A stretch of 64,000 bases of DNA from Diphasiastrum complanatum (lineage: Eukaryota > Streptophyta > Lycopodiopsida > Lycopodiales > Lycopodiaceae). The position numbers and the translations under genes are program-made. The notes beneath the pieces were generated by a model. The model saw nothing but the letters and a program-made list of their open reading frames with translations, ran no database searches and had not been told where the DNA came from. Positions 24,426 to 34,731 of this stretch are shown here, piece after piece (the stretch's first letter is position 1; every line of letters starts with the position of its first letter). The stretch spans positions 33,177-97,176 of the forward strand of contig MU831910.1 of assembly GCA_029204225.1 (NCBI GenBank), written 5' to 3'.

Positions 24426-27400
24426 CTAGCTTGGTTCAATCATTGCTTTACTAATCACTCCAAGTGATGATCTGAACTTCATAAAAGGTGTCCTTTGAAG
24501 TGGTTTAGTAAGTAGATCAGCTACACATTCATTGCTTGGAACATGCTCCAAAGCAATCTCCTTGGCTTGCACCATTTCTCTCACAAAGTGATGGCATATC
24601 TCAATGTGCTTAGATGCAAGGTGTTGGGCTGATATATTGTCATTGTAGATGATTGGTGCCTCCTCTGAATCCATGATCTTTAGCTCCACCAATAATCTCT
24701 TGATCCAAAGTACCTCCTTTGTAGTGGTTGTCAAAGCTTTGTACTCGGCCTCGGTTGAAGATAGAGATATAGTTTCTTTCTTTTTTGAAAGCCATGAAAC
24801 CACACCTTCTCCTATGAAAGTTGAATAGGCACTTGTTGATTTCCTATCCCTCTTGTCCCCTGCAAAATCTGAATCACTAAATGCATGAAGGTTAATCACA
24901 TCTCCTCTATATAGAATCCCAAAATCCAATGTACCCGAGATGTATCTTAGAATCCTCTTAGCCTTTTTCCAATGGATATTCAATGGCTTTTGCATGGATT
25001 GGCTCAACCTACATACACTAAAGCTAAGATCTGGTCTAGTTATAGTGATCCACATTAAGGAACCTATAAGTTGCCTAAACAAAGTGATGTCCATGAAGGA
25101 TCTTTCATCATCTTCATTTGGCACTTTTACATCTTGCTCCATTGGTGTGTCAACACTTTTGCATACTTCCATCTTAAACTTCTTCAAAAGACTTTGAGCA
25201 TAGTTTACTTGACTTATAAAGATAAAATCAGACCCTCTAAGTACTTCTATGCCTAAGATGAAGTGAAGACACCCTAGATCTACCATCTTGAACTCTAAGG
25301 ATAGATCTATCTTGATTTTTTCAATACCATCAACACTATTTTCACTAATGATGATGTCATCTACATAAATGAGTAAAAGTACAATACCAACATCATCAAA
25401 CTTAATGTAAAGAGTGGGATCATATTCACTTTGAACAAAAGAAAGTGAAATAAGATAGCAATGTAGTCTTGAATTCCAAGATCTCGAGGCTTGCTTCAAG
25501 CCATAGATGCTTCTTTGGAGATGGCATACTTTGTTCTCCATTCCATGCTTGATGAACCCTTGTGGCTGCTCCATATAGATATCCTCTTCCAAAAAACCAT
25601 TCAAGAAAGCATTAGAGACATCCATTTGACATAGAATCCATCCAAAATGTGATGCAAGTGCAATGATTAGTCTTATTGTGACCATCTTGGCCACGGGTGC
25701 AAAAGTTTCCTCATAGTCTATCCCTCTCTCTTGAGCATAACCTTTTGCAACTAATCTTGCTTTATGTTTGTTAACACTCCCATTTGCATTCAACTTAAGC
25801 TTGAAGACCCACTTGCATCCTATTACATTCCTTTGAGGTCTCTCAACAAGCAACCAAGTTTCATTCTCAATCAAGGCATCATACTCATCCAACATAGCTT
25901 TATACCATTCTTTGGAGTTCAATGCATCTTCAACATTAGACGGTTCTTCAAAACTAGATAAAGCATAAGAAGTGGATGAGATACCCTCAACTTGCTGTCC
26001 TTTGCCTTGATATGTGAGCCTTGATGGCTCCACTTTTGCCCTTAAAGATCTCCTTGGTGTGATAGGTGGGTTTGGTGCTTGCTCCTCCATGAGCTCCTCC
26101 TCAAAACCAAGATCTTGCTCCTCGGCTAACATGACAACATTAGTATCCACAAATGCATCCAGCTTATAAAGTTTGTCAAGTCTAGTGCCCTTAGCCACTA
26201 TCTTACCCTTCTTCTTGATGAAACATTCATTTGAAGCAAAGTCAACATTGAAATCATTGTCTACCATTTGGCCAACACTTAGTAGATTCTTTGTTATTGT
26301 AGGAATGTACAAAACACCTTCTATGTTGATCTTTTTGGAAGATCCTAAGCAAAGGGGAATGCTACCAACTCCTTCAATCTTACAAGCTTCATCATTTGCT
26401 GTATAGATAGACTTTATAGGTCCATCATAAGATAAGAGAGAAGAGAAAAACTCCCTTTTACTAGTCATGTGTGAACTAGCACCCGAGTCAATCCACCAAG
26501 GATCTTCTCCTTTGAAGCTTGTTGAAGAAAATATGGACATCATGAGAGAGTCCTCATGTGAACTCTCCTCCTCCTCCTCTTTGCTCATGTTGGCTTGGCT
26601 TTGATCTTGCTTCCTCTTGAAGCATTCCGAGGCATAATGCCCCATCTTGCTGCAATAGTAGCACTTCACCTTTGATTTGTCCTTCTTGACTTTGGTGGTT
26701 GATGGAGATGCCTTTGGGGGTCCTTCTTGATCCTCAAGCTTTGTAGACTTCTTGAATGTTGATCCTTTGCCTTTGGACTTTCCTTTGCCTTTGGTGAAGA
26801 GAGCTTGGTCATCTCCACCTTGGATGGAAATCCTATCCATCCTCTCTTGCATTTGGCTCCTTCTTGATTCCTCGGCCATGAGCGTGCCTTGGAGTTCTTC
26901 AAGTATGGGTAGCTTACCCATAATTGCATATCCCTGAACCAAATTGTCAAATTCAAAGCTTAGTCCATTCAATATGAGTTGAACAAGCTCTTCATCCTTG
27001 ATAGGGTCACCTATAAAGGCTAGCTCTTTGTTCAATTCCTTTACTCTTAGGACAAAAGTATGTGCACTCTCTCCTTTCTTTTGATAGCTTCTGTAGATTT
27101 GATTCTTCAAAGCTAACATTCTAGTTTGGTTCTTGGATTCATAGACCTTTTGCAAAGTCTCCCAAGCATCTTGAGCTGAAGTGCAATCTCCTACCTCTCT
27201 TAAGAGTTCATTTGCAACATTCATTTTTATGCAATGTAGTGCAACATTGCACCTCTTGATGTATTTGGCTTTTTCTTGAGGATGAATAGGTTCACCCTCC
27301 TTACCATTTACAATTTCCATCAGATCTTGCATGATCATGATAGATTCCATTCTAACTTTCCATATGGAATAGTTAGTTTTGTTGAGCCTTTCATTAGTAT

Positions 27401-27428
27401 CCAAAAGATATGCATTTATAGATGCCAT
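24426..27428 (-). CDS. Copia polyprotein without integrase (gag-PR-RT-RH, 1000 aa)
   Basis: The start ATG at 27428 gives MASINAYLLDTNERLNKTNY, a typical copia gag start. Gag (UBN2-type) runs to about residue 200. A zinc knuckle CYYCSKMGHYASEC lies near 255 and the protease motif WWIDSGASSHMT near 310. After KLYKLDAFVDTNVVMLAEEQ (about 425) the protein jumps in frame to an acidic linker and PRRSLRAKVEPSRLTYQG, the stretch that normally follows integrase. RT follows (GCKWVFKLKLNANGS, MDVSNAFLNGFLEEDIYM, IYVDDIIIS), then RNase H (FSDSDFAGDKRDRKS, SSTEAEYKAL). The whole gag-pre-integrase zinc region and DDE core, about 320 residues in the relative at 30172-34122, are absent with no frame disruption. 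Confidence 0.95.
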   Translation of the reverse strand: MASINAYLLDTNERLNKTNYSIWKVRMESIMIMQDLMEIVNGKEGEPIHPQEKAKYIKRCNVALHCIKMNVANELLREVGDCTSAQDAWETLQKVYESKNQTRMLALKNQIYRSYQKKGESAHTFVLRVKELNKELAFIGDPIKDEELVQLILNGLSFEFDNLVQGYAIMGKLPILEELQGTLMAEESRRSQMQERMDRISIQGGDDQALFTKGKGKSKGKGSTFKKSTKLEDQEGPPKASPSTTKVKKDKSKVKCYYCSKMGHYASECFKRKQDQSQANMSKEEEEESSHEDSLMMSIFSSTSFKGEDPWWIDSGASSHMTSKREFFSSLLSYDGPIKSIYTANDEACKIEGVGSIPLCLGSSKKINIEGVLYIPTITKNLLSVGQMVDNDFNVDFASNECFIKKKGKIVAKGTRLDKLYKLDAFVDTNVVMLAEEQDLGFEEELMEEQAPNPPITPRRSLRAKVEPSRLTYQGKGQQVEGISSTSYALSSFEEPSNVEDALNSKEWYKAMLDEYDALIENETWLLVERPQRNVIGCKWVFKLKLNANGSVNKHKARLVAKGYAQERGIDYEETFAPVAKMVTIRLIIALASHFGWILCQMDVSNAFLNGFLEEDIYMEQPQGFIKHGMENKVCHLQRSIYGLKQASRSWNSRLHCYLISLSFVQSEYDPTLYIKFDDVGIVLLLIYVDDIIISENSVDGIEKIKIDLSLEFKMVDLGCLHFILGIEVLRGSDFIFISQVNYAQSLLKKFKMEVCKSVDTPMEQDVKVPNEDDERSFMDITLFRQLIGSLMWITITRPDLSFSVCRLSQSMQKPLNIHWKKAKRILRYISGTLDFGILYRGDVINLHAFSDSDFAGDKRDRKSTSAYSTFIGEGVVSWLSKKKETISLSSTEAEYKALTTTTKEVLWIKRLLVELKIMDSEEAPIIYNDNISAQHLASKHIEICHHFVREMVQAKEIALEHVPSNECVADLLTKPLQRTPFMKFRSSLGVISKAMIEPS

Positions 27429-28225
27429 CTAGTCTCCTAATCAAGGACTTGACACAAATGAAAGTTACTTCTATTGATTTGATTGAAGGTCTACCTTATC
27501 TCACTTCTTAGGGACCTGAAAAGATCAGTAATAGACTTCCTATAAAGATCTAAGAATGATCTCTAACAAAATCAAATCATAGAATACTAGAAACAATGCA
27601 CTTGCTTGATTGAAGTAGACAATACTAGTAGAATTGCCCCTCTTTCTATAAAGAACATTAAAGCTTCCAAATGATCTGATAAAGAGTGAATTTCAGCAAC
27701 CTAATATACTTCCAAAATCACTTGTAAAAGATCTAAATGGAACTTAATGAGGATGCAACACAATCTACTATCCAATCACAAGCAAAAAATGATCAAAATT
27801 GATGAAAAATTGATCTAATTTGGTGCATAAGTCAAGCAATGGTTGGACTGAACCTAAATCACTCTAGGAGGTGCCTACTACACCTTAGAAAAGCCTTGAA
27901 GAGTCCCCAAAACTCTGATCTTCCCTCTCCTTGAATGCTAGAAAGCCTCCTCTATGAAATCACCTCCAAAACTCGCTTAGAAATCAATGCTTGGAGCAAG
28001 CAAAACTTGCTATCTTGGTAATGTGAATTGAATTCAACTTTGCCTCTGGTTTTAGACACCTAAACACCTGCAAATGAAGTCACACAACACCAATCTCCAA
28101 TGTATTTGACTCACTTTGAGTTCTAGAATCAATACTAGATGCTAAGATCCAATCTACACAAGATTTAGATCAAAAATTGTGATCAAATTGAATGAAAACC
28201 AAGGATTTAGCTCATTTCAGCCTTT
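27429..28225 (-). other. Leader of copia element 1
   Basis: About 800 bp between the primer binding site and the gag start, without long frames. It is presumably the untranslated leader carrying packaging and translation signals. Confidence 0.7.
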
Positions 28226-28239
28226 AGGCTCTGATACCA
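28226..28239 (-). promoter_or_regulatory. Primer binding site of copia element 1
   Basis: The minus strand reads TGGTATCAGAGCC immediately after the LTR end ACA, complementary to the 3' end of initiator tRNA-Met. Confidence 0.9.
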
Positions 28240-28921
28240 TGTAAAAATTACAGCAAATAAGGATCCTAAAACACTTGAAATGATGAGGAAAACAATAGAT
28301 TATGATTTCATAAGATTAGCACAAGTTGAACCATCAAAATCCATCAAAAACCTATGCTTGAACCTCACTAAATGGCCCAAATCCTTGAAGAAGGCTTCAC
28401 ACGTGTGAAAGTACGGCCTCCCACAGTCTGAGTACTGTACACCAGACCTACATTCAATCCTATAATCATTAGTAATCACAAGTACTCAAACAATTATGAA
28501 CATAGAGAGCAATTGCACCATTATGAGAGAAAAAACATGAAATTGCTTGATTGATTTTGGTGAGATATCATCACCTATATATACAAGATCCATCACGGTT
28601 TTGGGCAGGTATGAGTAGCCCTAAACCTATCCCTAATGCTAATTTTGGTGGATCTTTCATCCCTACCAAGTTAGGGTTGGAATCTTGGAGATCCCTCAAC
28701 AATGCAAAAATTACCAAAAATAGCTCCTATTTTTTCTCCCTTGTATCTAAGCATAATTTGGACTCATTCCAAAGGTTCTAACACTTAGGTCTACTTGAGA
28801 ACATCCTTATGAATGGAATCCTATGCTATTTGGCACGTGTGACAAGCCACATCATGACCATTTAACTATTTACAAGTCATATGACCAAAACTAGTCAAGC
28901 TAGAATTGTGAATTTTTAACA
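28240..28921 (-). repeat. Copia element 1, LTR (right; 5' LTR and promoter)
   Basis: 682 bp, identical to the left LTR except for one base. The element's transcription should start shortly below its TATA box near 28576 and run toward lower coordinates. The palindrome TTCACACGTGTGAA lies at 28396-28409, inside the expected RNA leader. Confidence 0.95.
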
Positions 28922-28926
28922 GATAC

Positions 28927-29523
28927 ATTGTTATGTTGTGTACATTTTAACAAAGAAAAGATTTGTATTCATGCAACAGTTAGATCTATCAAGTATGGGG
29001 AGGAAATGTTTATCAAGCATAGGTAGCATAGTTTCAACTTACTTTTTGTTGTTTTGTTTTTTGTGCAGGCCAAATCTTGTGTCAACATATTCTCATAGTA
29101 TAAAAAAAGTTGTTTATGAAAATCATTGTAAATACTTGCATGAAGTCCATCCATTCATAAACATTCATAGAAGAGGTTTTGGAGGAAGAGTTGACTGATA
29201 CATGCCTCCAAAGAGGATATTATGTGAAAGATTGGCGAAGACTTTGGGAGGAGTCTTCGAAAAAGCCAATTGATGGCATGAAAAGGTTATCTATATGTCA
29301 TCATTTGGAATATTGGAACAATCTTTTGATTAATCACCGACTTGAGCCCATGCACATATTTAAAATGTGGGTGAATCTATATGGCAACACTTGATTGGTG
29401 AAAAAGATAGCATTGCTGCAAGGCACGATCTAAAAGAATCAAATACCAAAAAAGAATATTGGATAAAGGATGGTGAAGATCATGCTCCAAAAGCACCTTT
29501 TGGACATTCACTAAGGAGGAGCT
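28927..29523 (+). pseudogene. CACTA transposase relic, left part
   Basis: The plus strand carries decayed exons of the same transposase as at 54.6-58.6 kb: KKVVYENHCKYLHEVHPF around 29105, then an open piece at 29179-29394 with KDWRRLWEESSKKPIDGMK and RLSICHHLEYWNNLLINHRL, LEPMHIFK. This matches MKRLSIFHELPYWGELLIDH of the 56.1-kb copy, the end of Transposase_21 leading into DUF4218. The reading frame is disrupted after 29390. The copia element at 29524 is inserted in the following KAPF..TFTKEEL segment. Confidence 0.8.
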
Positions 29524-30176
29524 TGTGAAAAACTCAGATCCAAAAGATGCTAAAGTTTCATAAAGATCTTGGCCATGGAAGTTATGCACATCTAGATTGA
29601 AAAAATGATAGAAATTGTGATGTTAAGCATACTAAACATCAACTAAACATCAAAATCTGATCATAAGCTTCCACAAACAGAAACTTGCTGTCCCTATCCG
29701 TACTTCAGAGCCTACAACCTGCATTTCACACGTGTGAAGCCATAGCAACAAAGAAATCACAATTCTAGTGGCTAGAATGCAAGATATGAACAAAAAAGTG
29801 AGAGAGAAGAAGATGGACCTTCAAAGAGCATAACATTCATTCAATAGAATGAAAATGAGATGTGTACATACTCGTGGAGATGGCTATTTATAGCAGCCAT
29901 AGTGCCTCTTGGCCACTTGTCTTATGATAGGCTAAAATTGGGGTCCAATAGGATTCACCCATATACCTAGAAATTTGGTCAAATAGGAATGCACCAAATT
30001 ATGAGCCAATAGAAGAGCTCCACACTCGACCTCCTCTAATTAATGTGACCTCAAAAGTAGTGTACACATACTTTGGGCCTCTACATACATGTATGAACCT
30101 ATCTCTAACTTTTATTTGGCCATAGGCCTACAAAATCTCAAGTTAGGAAAATACTACTAGTTGACAATTTTTCACA
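29524..30176 (-). repeat. Copia element 2, LTR (left; 3' LTR of the element)
   Basis: 653 bp, TGTGAAAAACTC to CAATTTTTCACA in window orientation. It carries a TATA element (minus-strand GCTATAAATAGCC near 29885) and the palindrome TTCACACGTGTGAA at 29725-29738. Confidence 0.95.
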
Positions 30177-33100
30177 CTCCCTCTTCAACTAGTTTTAGCA
30201 TAGATTTAGAAAGTACACCAAGACTTGTTCTATGCTTGAAAAATAAGTCCTTTCCCAATGCTTTGGTAAAGATATCAGCCACACATTCCTTTGATGGGAC
30301 ATGTTCAAGCTTGATCTCTTTTGCCAACACTTGTTCTCTCACAAAATGGTAAGCCACCTCGATATGTTTGCTCCTTGCATGGAAAACCGGATTGCTTGCT
30401 AGACTTTGGGCTGAAAGGTTGTCACAAAAGATGATTGGACTCTCTGAAAAATCCAGCAAATGAAGCTCCATAATCATCCTCTTGATCCACACCATCTCCT
30501 TTGTGCATGATGTCAAAGCTTTGTACTCGGCCTCACTAGAAGAAAGTGATATAGTTGCTTGTTTCTTCGACATCCATGAGATAGCTCCATCACCTATGAA
30601 AATAGCATGTGCATTTATGGATTTTCTATCCATAAGGTCTCCTGCAAAATCTGAATCTGAAAAACCAAATAAGTTAGGTGATGAGCCTCTATAAACAATG
30701 CCAAAATCTTTTGTTCCCGAGATGTATCTCAAGATCCTCTTTCCTAGTTTCCAATGTTCTATGCTAGGATCTTGCATGAATTGGCTTAATCTACCAACAC
30801 AATAAGATAAATCAGGTCTTGTGATGGTTAGATATATAAGAGAACCTATTAGCTTCCTATAGAGAGTAATGTCCTCGAAGGATCTTTCATTACCTCTTAT
30901 AGTTAGCTTTACATGTGATTCCATAGGTGTATCAATAGGATTTGCATCTACCATATGAAATCTATTGAGAATAGAAATAGCATACTTCTCTTGTGAAATA
31001 AAAGTGATTTGAGAAGTTCTAATTACTTCTATTCCTAAGATATAGCTCAAAAGACCAAGATCATGCACTTCAAATTCCTTTTTTAGTGCTTTCTTGATAT
31101 CTTCTATATCTTCCTTGTTCCCTCCACTTAAAATAATGTCATCCACATAAATTAGAAGGATTGTAACATCATTAGCACTAATTCTAAAGTAAAGTGAATG
31201 ATCATACTCACTCATAGTGAAGTTTTGAGAAAGTAGAAAAGAGTTAAGCCTAGCATACCAACTCCTTGGTGCTTGCTTAAGACCATACAAACTTTTTTGT
31301 AGAAAACACACATGATTAGGCTTGCTATGAGAAACATAGCTCTCGGGTTGCTCCATGTAGACTTCCTCTTCAAGATCACCATTCAAGAAAGCATTAGAAA
31401 TGTCTAATTGCCAAAGATCCCATCCATAAAGAGTTGCAAGGGAAATGATTACTCTTATGCTCACCATCTTTGCCACGGGTGCAAAGGTTTCCTCATAGTC
31501 AATGCCATGCTCTTGAGCATAACCTTTAGCCACCAACCTTGCCTTCAACTTGTTGATAGATCCATCTTGATTTGTCTTTACCTTGAAGATCCATTTGCAT
31601 CCAATTGCACTTTTGCCCTTTGGAAGCTCCACCAATCTCCATGTGTTGTTCTTCATAAGTGCTTCAAACTCAAGATCCATTGCTTGGATCCATTCCTCTT
31701 CTTGCCTTGCTTCATCTACACATGAAGGTACATCAAAAGAAGTTAGGAAAGCATAGTTGGATCCATCCACCACTTGCTTACCTTTGCCATCATAAGTGAG
31801 CCTTGAGGGTTTCACTTTATGCCTTGGAGTTCTCCTTGGAATTTGACTTGAAGAGGCTTCTTCAACATCCACATCCAATGTGTCATCAACTCCATTGTCA
31901 TCAAGCACATTAGTTGCAACAACACCATCATCACTTGAAACAACTTTTGGAATGTTACCTTCATCAAAAATGACATCCCTACTTGTGAACACTTTCTTGA
32001 TTGAAGGAACATAAATCCTATATGCTTTGCTTACTTCACTATAACCAACAAAAATGCCCTTTCTTGAAGATGGATCCTCCTTAGTTCTATCATCAAGAGT
32101 AATGTTGAAGTAGCAAATGCATCCAAAAGTTCTTAGAAACTTGACATTAGGCTTCGTACCAAACAAAGCTTCAAAAGGGGTTTTTCCTTCCAATACAACA
32201 CTTGGCCATCTATTGCATAGGAAATTTGCACACAACAAAGCATCACTCCAAAAAGGTTTAGGAAGATTAGCATTCAATCTCATTGCCTTTGCACTCTCAC
32301 ACAAGGTTCTATTCTTCCTCTCGGCCACTCCATTTTGTTGTGGTGTTCTTGGACATGTGTACTCCCTCTTGATCCCATGCTCATCGCAAAAGGCTTTGAA
32401 TTTGTTAGAAATGTATTCACCACCATTGTCGCTCCTCAAGCATTTGATTTTGGTTGTAAATTGAGTCTCAATAGCAACTTTGAACTTGACAAACACATCA
32501 AACACCTCATCCTTGCTCTTTAGTAGATAAACCCAACAAAATCTACTAAAATCATCAATGAAAGTTACATACATCTTAGCACCTCCATTGCTAATTGTAG
32601 TAACACCATGAATATCCGAATGCAAGAGAGAAAAAGGCATCTTAGATCTAGATATAGATCTAGTATATGGCAATCTATGTGATTTAGACAAAGCACATTC
32701 TTCACAAACATGATTCAAGCAAGTAAGAGACTTGGGAAGTCCCCTTACTACCTCCTTTTTGGCTATTACCTCCAAGGCCTTGTAGTTGAGATGTCCCATC
32801 CTTTTATGCCATACCTCTTGAATTGACATTTGTTCATTTGCCATGCATCCAACTTGGTTAGCAACAACACATGCATCAAGCTTGAACAATTTCCCTTGCC
32901 TTTTCCCTTTTGCAATGATACTACACCCCTTTTTGATCAAGCAAGCATCACCATCAAACTCAACTTTGAATCCTTTGTCAAGCATTTGGCTTACACTAAG
33001 TAAGTTCTTGGTAATGGATGGAATGAGCAAAACATCTTTCAATTCTATATTCCTATTTGTAGAAAGTGAAATAGGAATTGTGCCAATCCCCTTGATTGCA

Positions 33101-34122
33101 CACTCACCATCATTTGCGGTATAGATTACCTTCCTATCACCATCAAATGCCATTAAAGATGAAAAATACTCTTTATGATATGTCATATGAGAAGTGGCTC
33201 CACTATCAATCCACCAAGGATCAATGTCTCCATGATTAGCCAACAAGCAAGATGACATAACAAAAGCATCATTTGAAAGAAGCTCATCCCCACCCTCATC
33301 AATAGTTAGATTGGTTTGCTTTTCCCCTTGATCCCTCTTTTTCTTAAAACAATCACTAGCAAAATGCCCTTTGACTCCACAATAGAAACATTTTAGCTTA
33401 GATCTATCCTTCTTTTTGCCAAAAGTAGAGTGCTCACCTTGGTCTTGCCCTTTAGACCAATTGCTTTTACCTTTGCCCTTGAACTTGCCTTTAGAGAACA
33501 TTGCCTCCTCTTCTCCTCCTTGAGATGTAGAAGATGCTCCCACTCTTGCTTGCAACCTGAATTCTTCAGCCAACAAGACCTCTTGCAAGTCTCCAACACT
33601 TGGTAAACATTTTTGGATAGCATAACTTTGAACAAGATTAGCATGATCATCCAACAAGCCATTGAGAATCACTTGAACAAGCTCCTCATTATTTATGCCA
33701 TCATTAATGCATGCTAACTCATCATTCAATGCTTTAACTCTCAAAACAAAAGCATGTCCATTCTCACTCTTCTTTTGCATACAAGAAAAGATTTGCCTTC
33801 TTAAAGTCAACACTCTAGAAGTAGACTTGGATTCATAAACCTTCTTCAAGGCTTCCCAAGCTTCACTAGATGATGTGCACTTACCAACCTCTTTGATAAG
33901 CTCATTTGTCACATTCATCTTGATCATGTGAAGGGCTTTCTTTGCCCTCTTGTCATACCTCAATTGTTCTTGAGGTGCCAAAGGTCTCTCCTCCACACCT
34001 ACAACAATATCCATCAACTCATTCATCTCAAGCAAAGACTCCATCCTTACTTTCCAAGTAGAATAGTTGAGGGAGGTAAGCCTATCATTGCTTTCCAACA
34101 TGTAGCCTCCATTTGTAGCCAT
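30172..34122 (-). CDS. Complete copia gag-pol polyprotein (1316 aa)
   Basis: One open frame encodes every protein needed for retrotransposition. It starts MATNGGYMLESNDRLTSLNY at 34122. Domains in order: gag UBN2-type (to about 200); zinc knuckle CFYCGVKGHFASDC (about 245); protease WWIDSGATSHMT (about 305); gag-pre-integrase WHKRMGHLNYKALEVIAKKE with CEECALSKSH; integrase core with D in HSDIHG, D in LRSDNGGEYIS and E in QNGVAERKNRTL; RT with GCKWIFKVKTNQDGS, LDISNAFLNGDLEEEVYM and LIYVDDIILSGG; RNase H with FSDSDFAGDLMDRKS, SSSEAEYKAL and CDNLSAQSLASNPVFHARS. All catalytic residues are present. The stop codon falls in the first bases of the LTR, and the purine tract GAAGAGGGAG is coding. Confidence 0.97.
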   Translation of the reverse strand: MATNGGYMLESNDRLTSLNYSTWKVRMESLLEMNELMDIVVGVEERPLAPQEQLRYDKRAKKALHMIKMNVTNELIKEVGKCTSSSEAWEALKKVYESKSTSRVLTLRRQIFSCMQKKSENGHAFVLRVKALNDELACINDGINNEELVQVILNGLLDDHANLVQSYAIQKCLPSVGDLQEVLLAEEFRLQARVGASSTSQGGEEEAMFSKGKFKGKGKSNWSKGQDQGEHSTFGKKKDRSKLKCFYCGVKGHFASDCFKKKRDQGEKQTNLTIDEGGDELLSNDAFVMSSCLLANHGDIDPWWIDSGATSHMTYHKEYFSSLMAFDGDRKVIYTANDGECAIKGIGTIPISLSTNRNIELKDVLLIPSITKNLLSVSQMLDKGFKVEFDGDACLIKKGCSIIAKGKRQGKLFKLDACVVANQVGCMANEQMSIQEVWHKRMGHLNYKALEVIAKKEVVRGLPKSLTCLNHVCEECALSKSHRLPYTRSISRSKMPFSLLHSDIHGVTTISNGGAKMYVTFIDDFSRFCWVYLLKSKDEVFDVFVKFKVAIETQFTTKIKCLRSDNGGEYISNKFKAFCDEHGIKREYTCPRTPQQNGVAERKNRTLCESAKAMRLNANLPKPFWSDALLCANFLCNRWPSVVLEGKTPFEALFGTKPNVKFLRTFGCICYFNITLDDRTKEDPSSRKGIFVGYSEVSKAYRIYVPSIKKVFTSRDVIFDEGNIPKVVSSDDGVVATNVLDDNGVDDTLDVDVEEASSSQIPRRTPRHKVKPSRLTYDGKGKQVVDGSNYAFLTSFDVPSCVDEARQEEEWIQAMDLEFEALMKNNTWRLVELPKGKSAIGCKWIFKVKTNQDGSINKLKARLVAKGYAQEHGIDYEETFAPVAKMVSIRVIISLATLYGWDLWQLDISNAFLNGDLEEEVYMEQPESYVSHSKPNHVCFLQKSLYGLKQAPRSWYARLNSFLLSQNFTMSEYDHSLYFRISANDVTILLIYVDDIILSGGNKEDIEDIKKALKKEFEVHDLGLLSYILGIEVIRTSQITFISQEKYAISILNRFHMVDANPIDTPMESHVKLTIRGNERSFEDITLYRKLIGSLIYLTITRPDLSYCVGRLSQFMQDPSIEHWKLGKRILRYISGTKDFGIVYRGSSPNLFGFSDSDFAGDLMDRKSINAHAIFIGDGAISWMSKKQATISLSSSEAEYKALTSCTKEMVWIKRMIMELHLLDFSESPIIFCDNLSAQSLASNPVFHARSKHIEVAYHFVREQVLAKEIKLEHVPSKECVADIFTKALGKDLFFKHRTSLGVLSKSMLKLVEEGV

Positions 34123-34718
34123 GTTGCAATGATTGATCTCTGATCTTTGACCTGTTCCAATGCACTAAGCACTCTCTTGAATCAACAAATGAAACACAAG
34201 AAGAAATCACAAAGATTTGGAACCTAAAACCTTACTTTTTCTCTCTTTTCCTCACTTTTTCCTTAATTTTAGCCACTAGTTTTATGATTTCTTGATCAAA
34301 CCAAGACCAAACCTCAATATACTTGCTTTTCCCTCACTCCTAAGATTGAAATACACTCTTGAATCATTCAGCAAACTGAAAATCAGAGGGTTACATCAAT
34401 TTTGAAGTTTTTGACATGAAGAAGCAAGAAATTGAATCAAAAAACTATATGCTAGAATGGAAAACTAATAGGATCTTGTTGGATCTTGCATCTCCCTCTT
34501 TCCAAAACAATTTTTGTCTCCTTATTCTGATAAGTACAGAGGGAATTCGCCCTACTTCAATTGAAATGCATACAAATGATGTTTTGATCACAAAGATCCA
34601 ATTTCTACACATAAATCAACAAGATTTTTAGCTAAAAACTTGATTGGAATGCTACAAAAGCAAACTCGCCCACAAATCTCTTCTAAATCTGGAAAAACCT
34701 GCACATTTGGCCGCCTAA
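34123..34718 (-). other. Leader of copia element 2
   Basis: About 600 bp between the primer binding site and the gag start. It has only short frames and probably acts as the untranslated leader. Confidence 0.7.
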
Positions 34719-34731
34719 TGCTCTGATACCA
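34719..34731 (-). promoter_or_regulatory. Primer binding site of copia element 2
   Basis: The minus strand reads TGGTATCAGAGC directly after the LTR end CACA, the usual initiator tRNA-Met complement. Confidence 0.9.

Larger units (their letters stand above)
23730..28921 (-). mobile_element. Young copia element lacking integrase
   Basis: A complete 5192-bp LTR retrotransposon on the minus strand, flanked by the 5-bp duplication GATAC (23725-23729 and 28922-28926). The two 682-bp LTRs appear to differ at one base (24086 T, 28596 C). The internal region has a tRNA-Met primer site beside the right LTR, a single open 1000-codon polyprotein (24426-27428) and a purine-rich tract beside the left LTR. 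The polyprotein carries gag, protease, RT and RNase H but no integrase. Perfect flanks and near-identical LTRs show recent insertion, so integration must have been done by another element's integrase. Confidence 0.95.
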
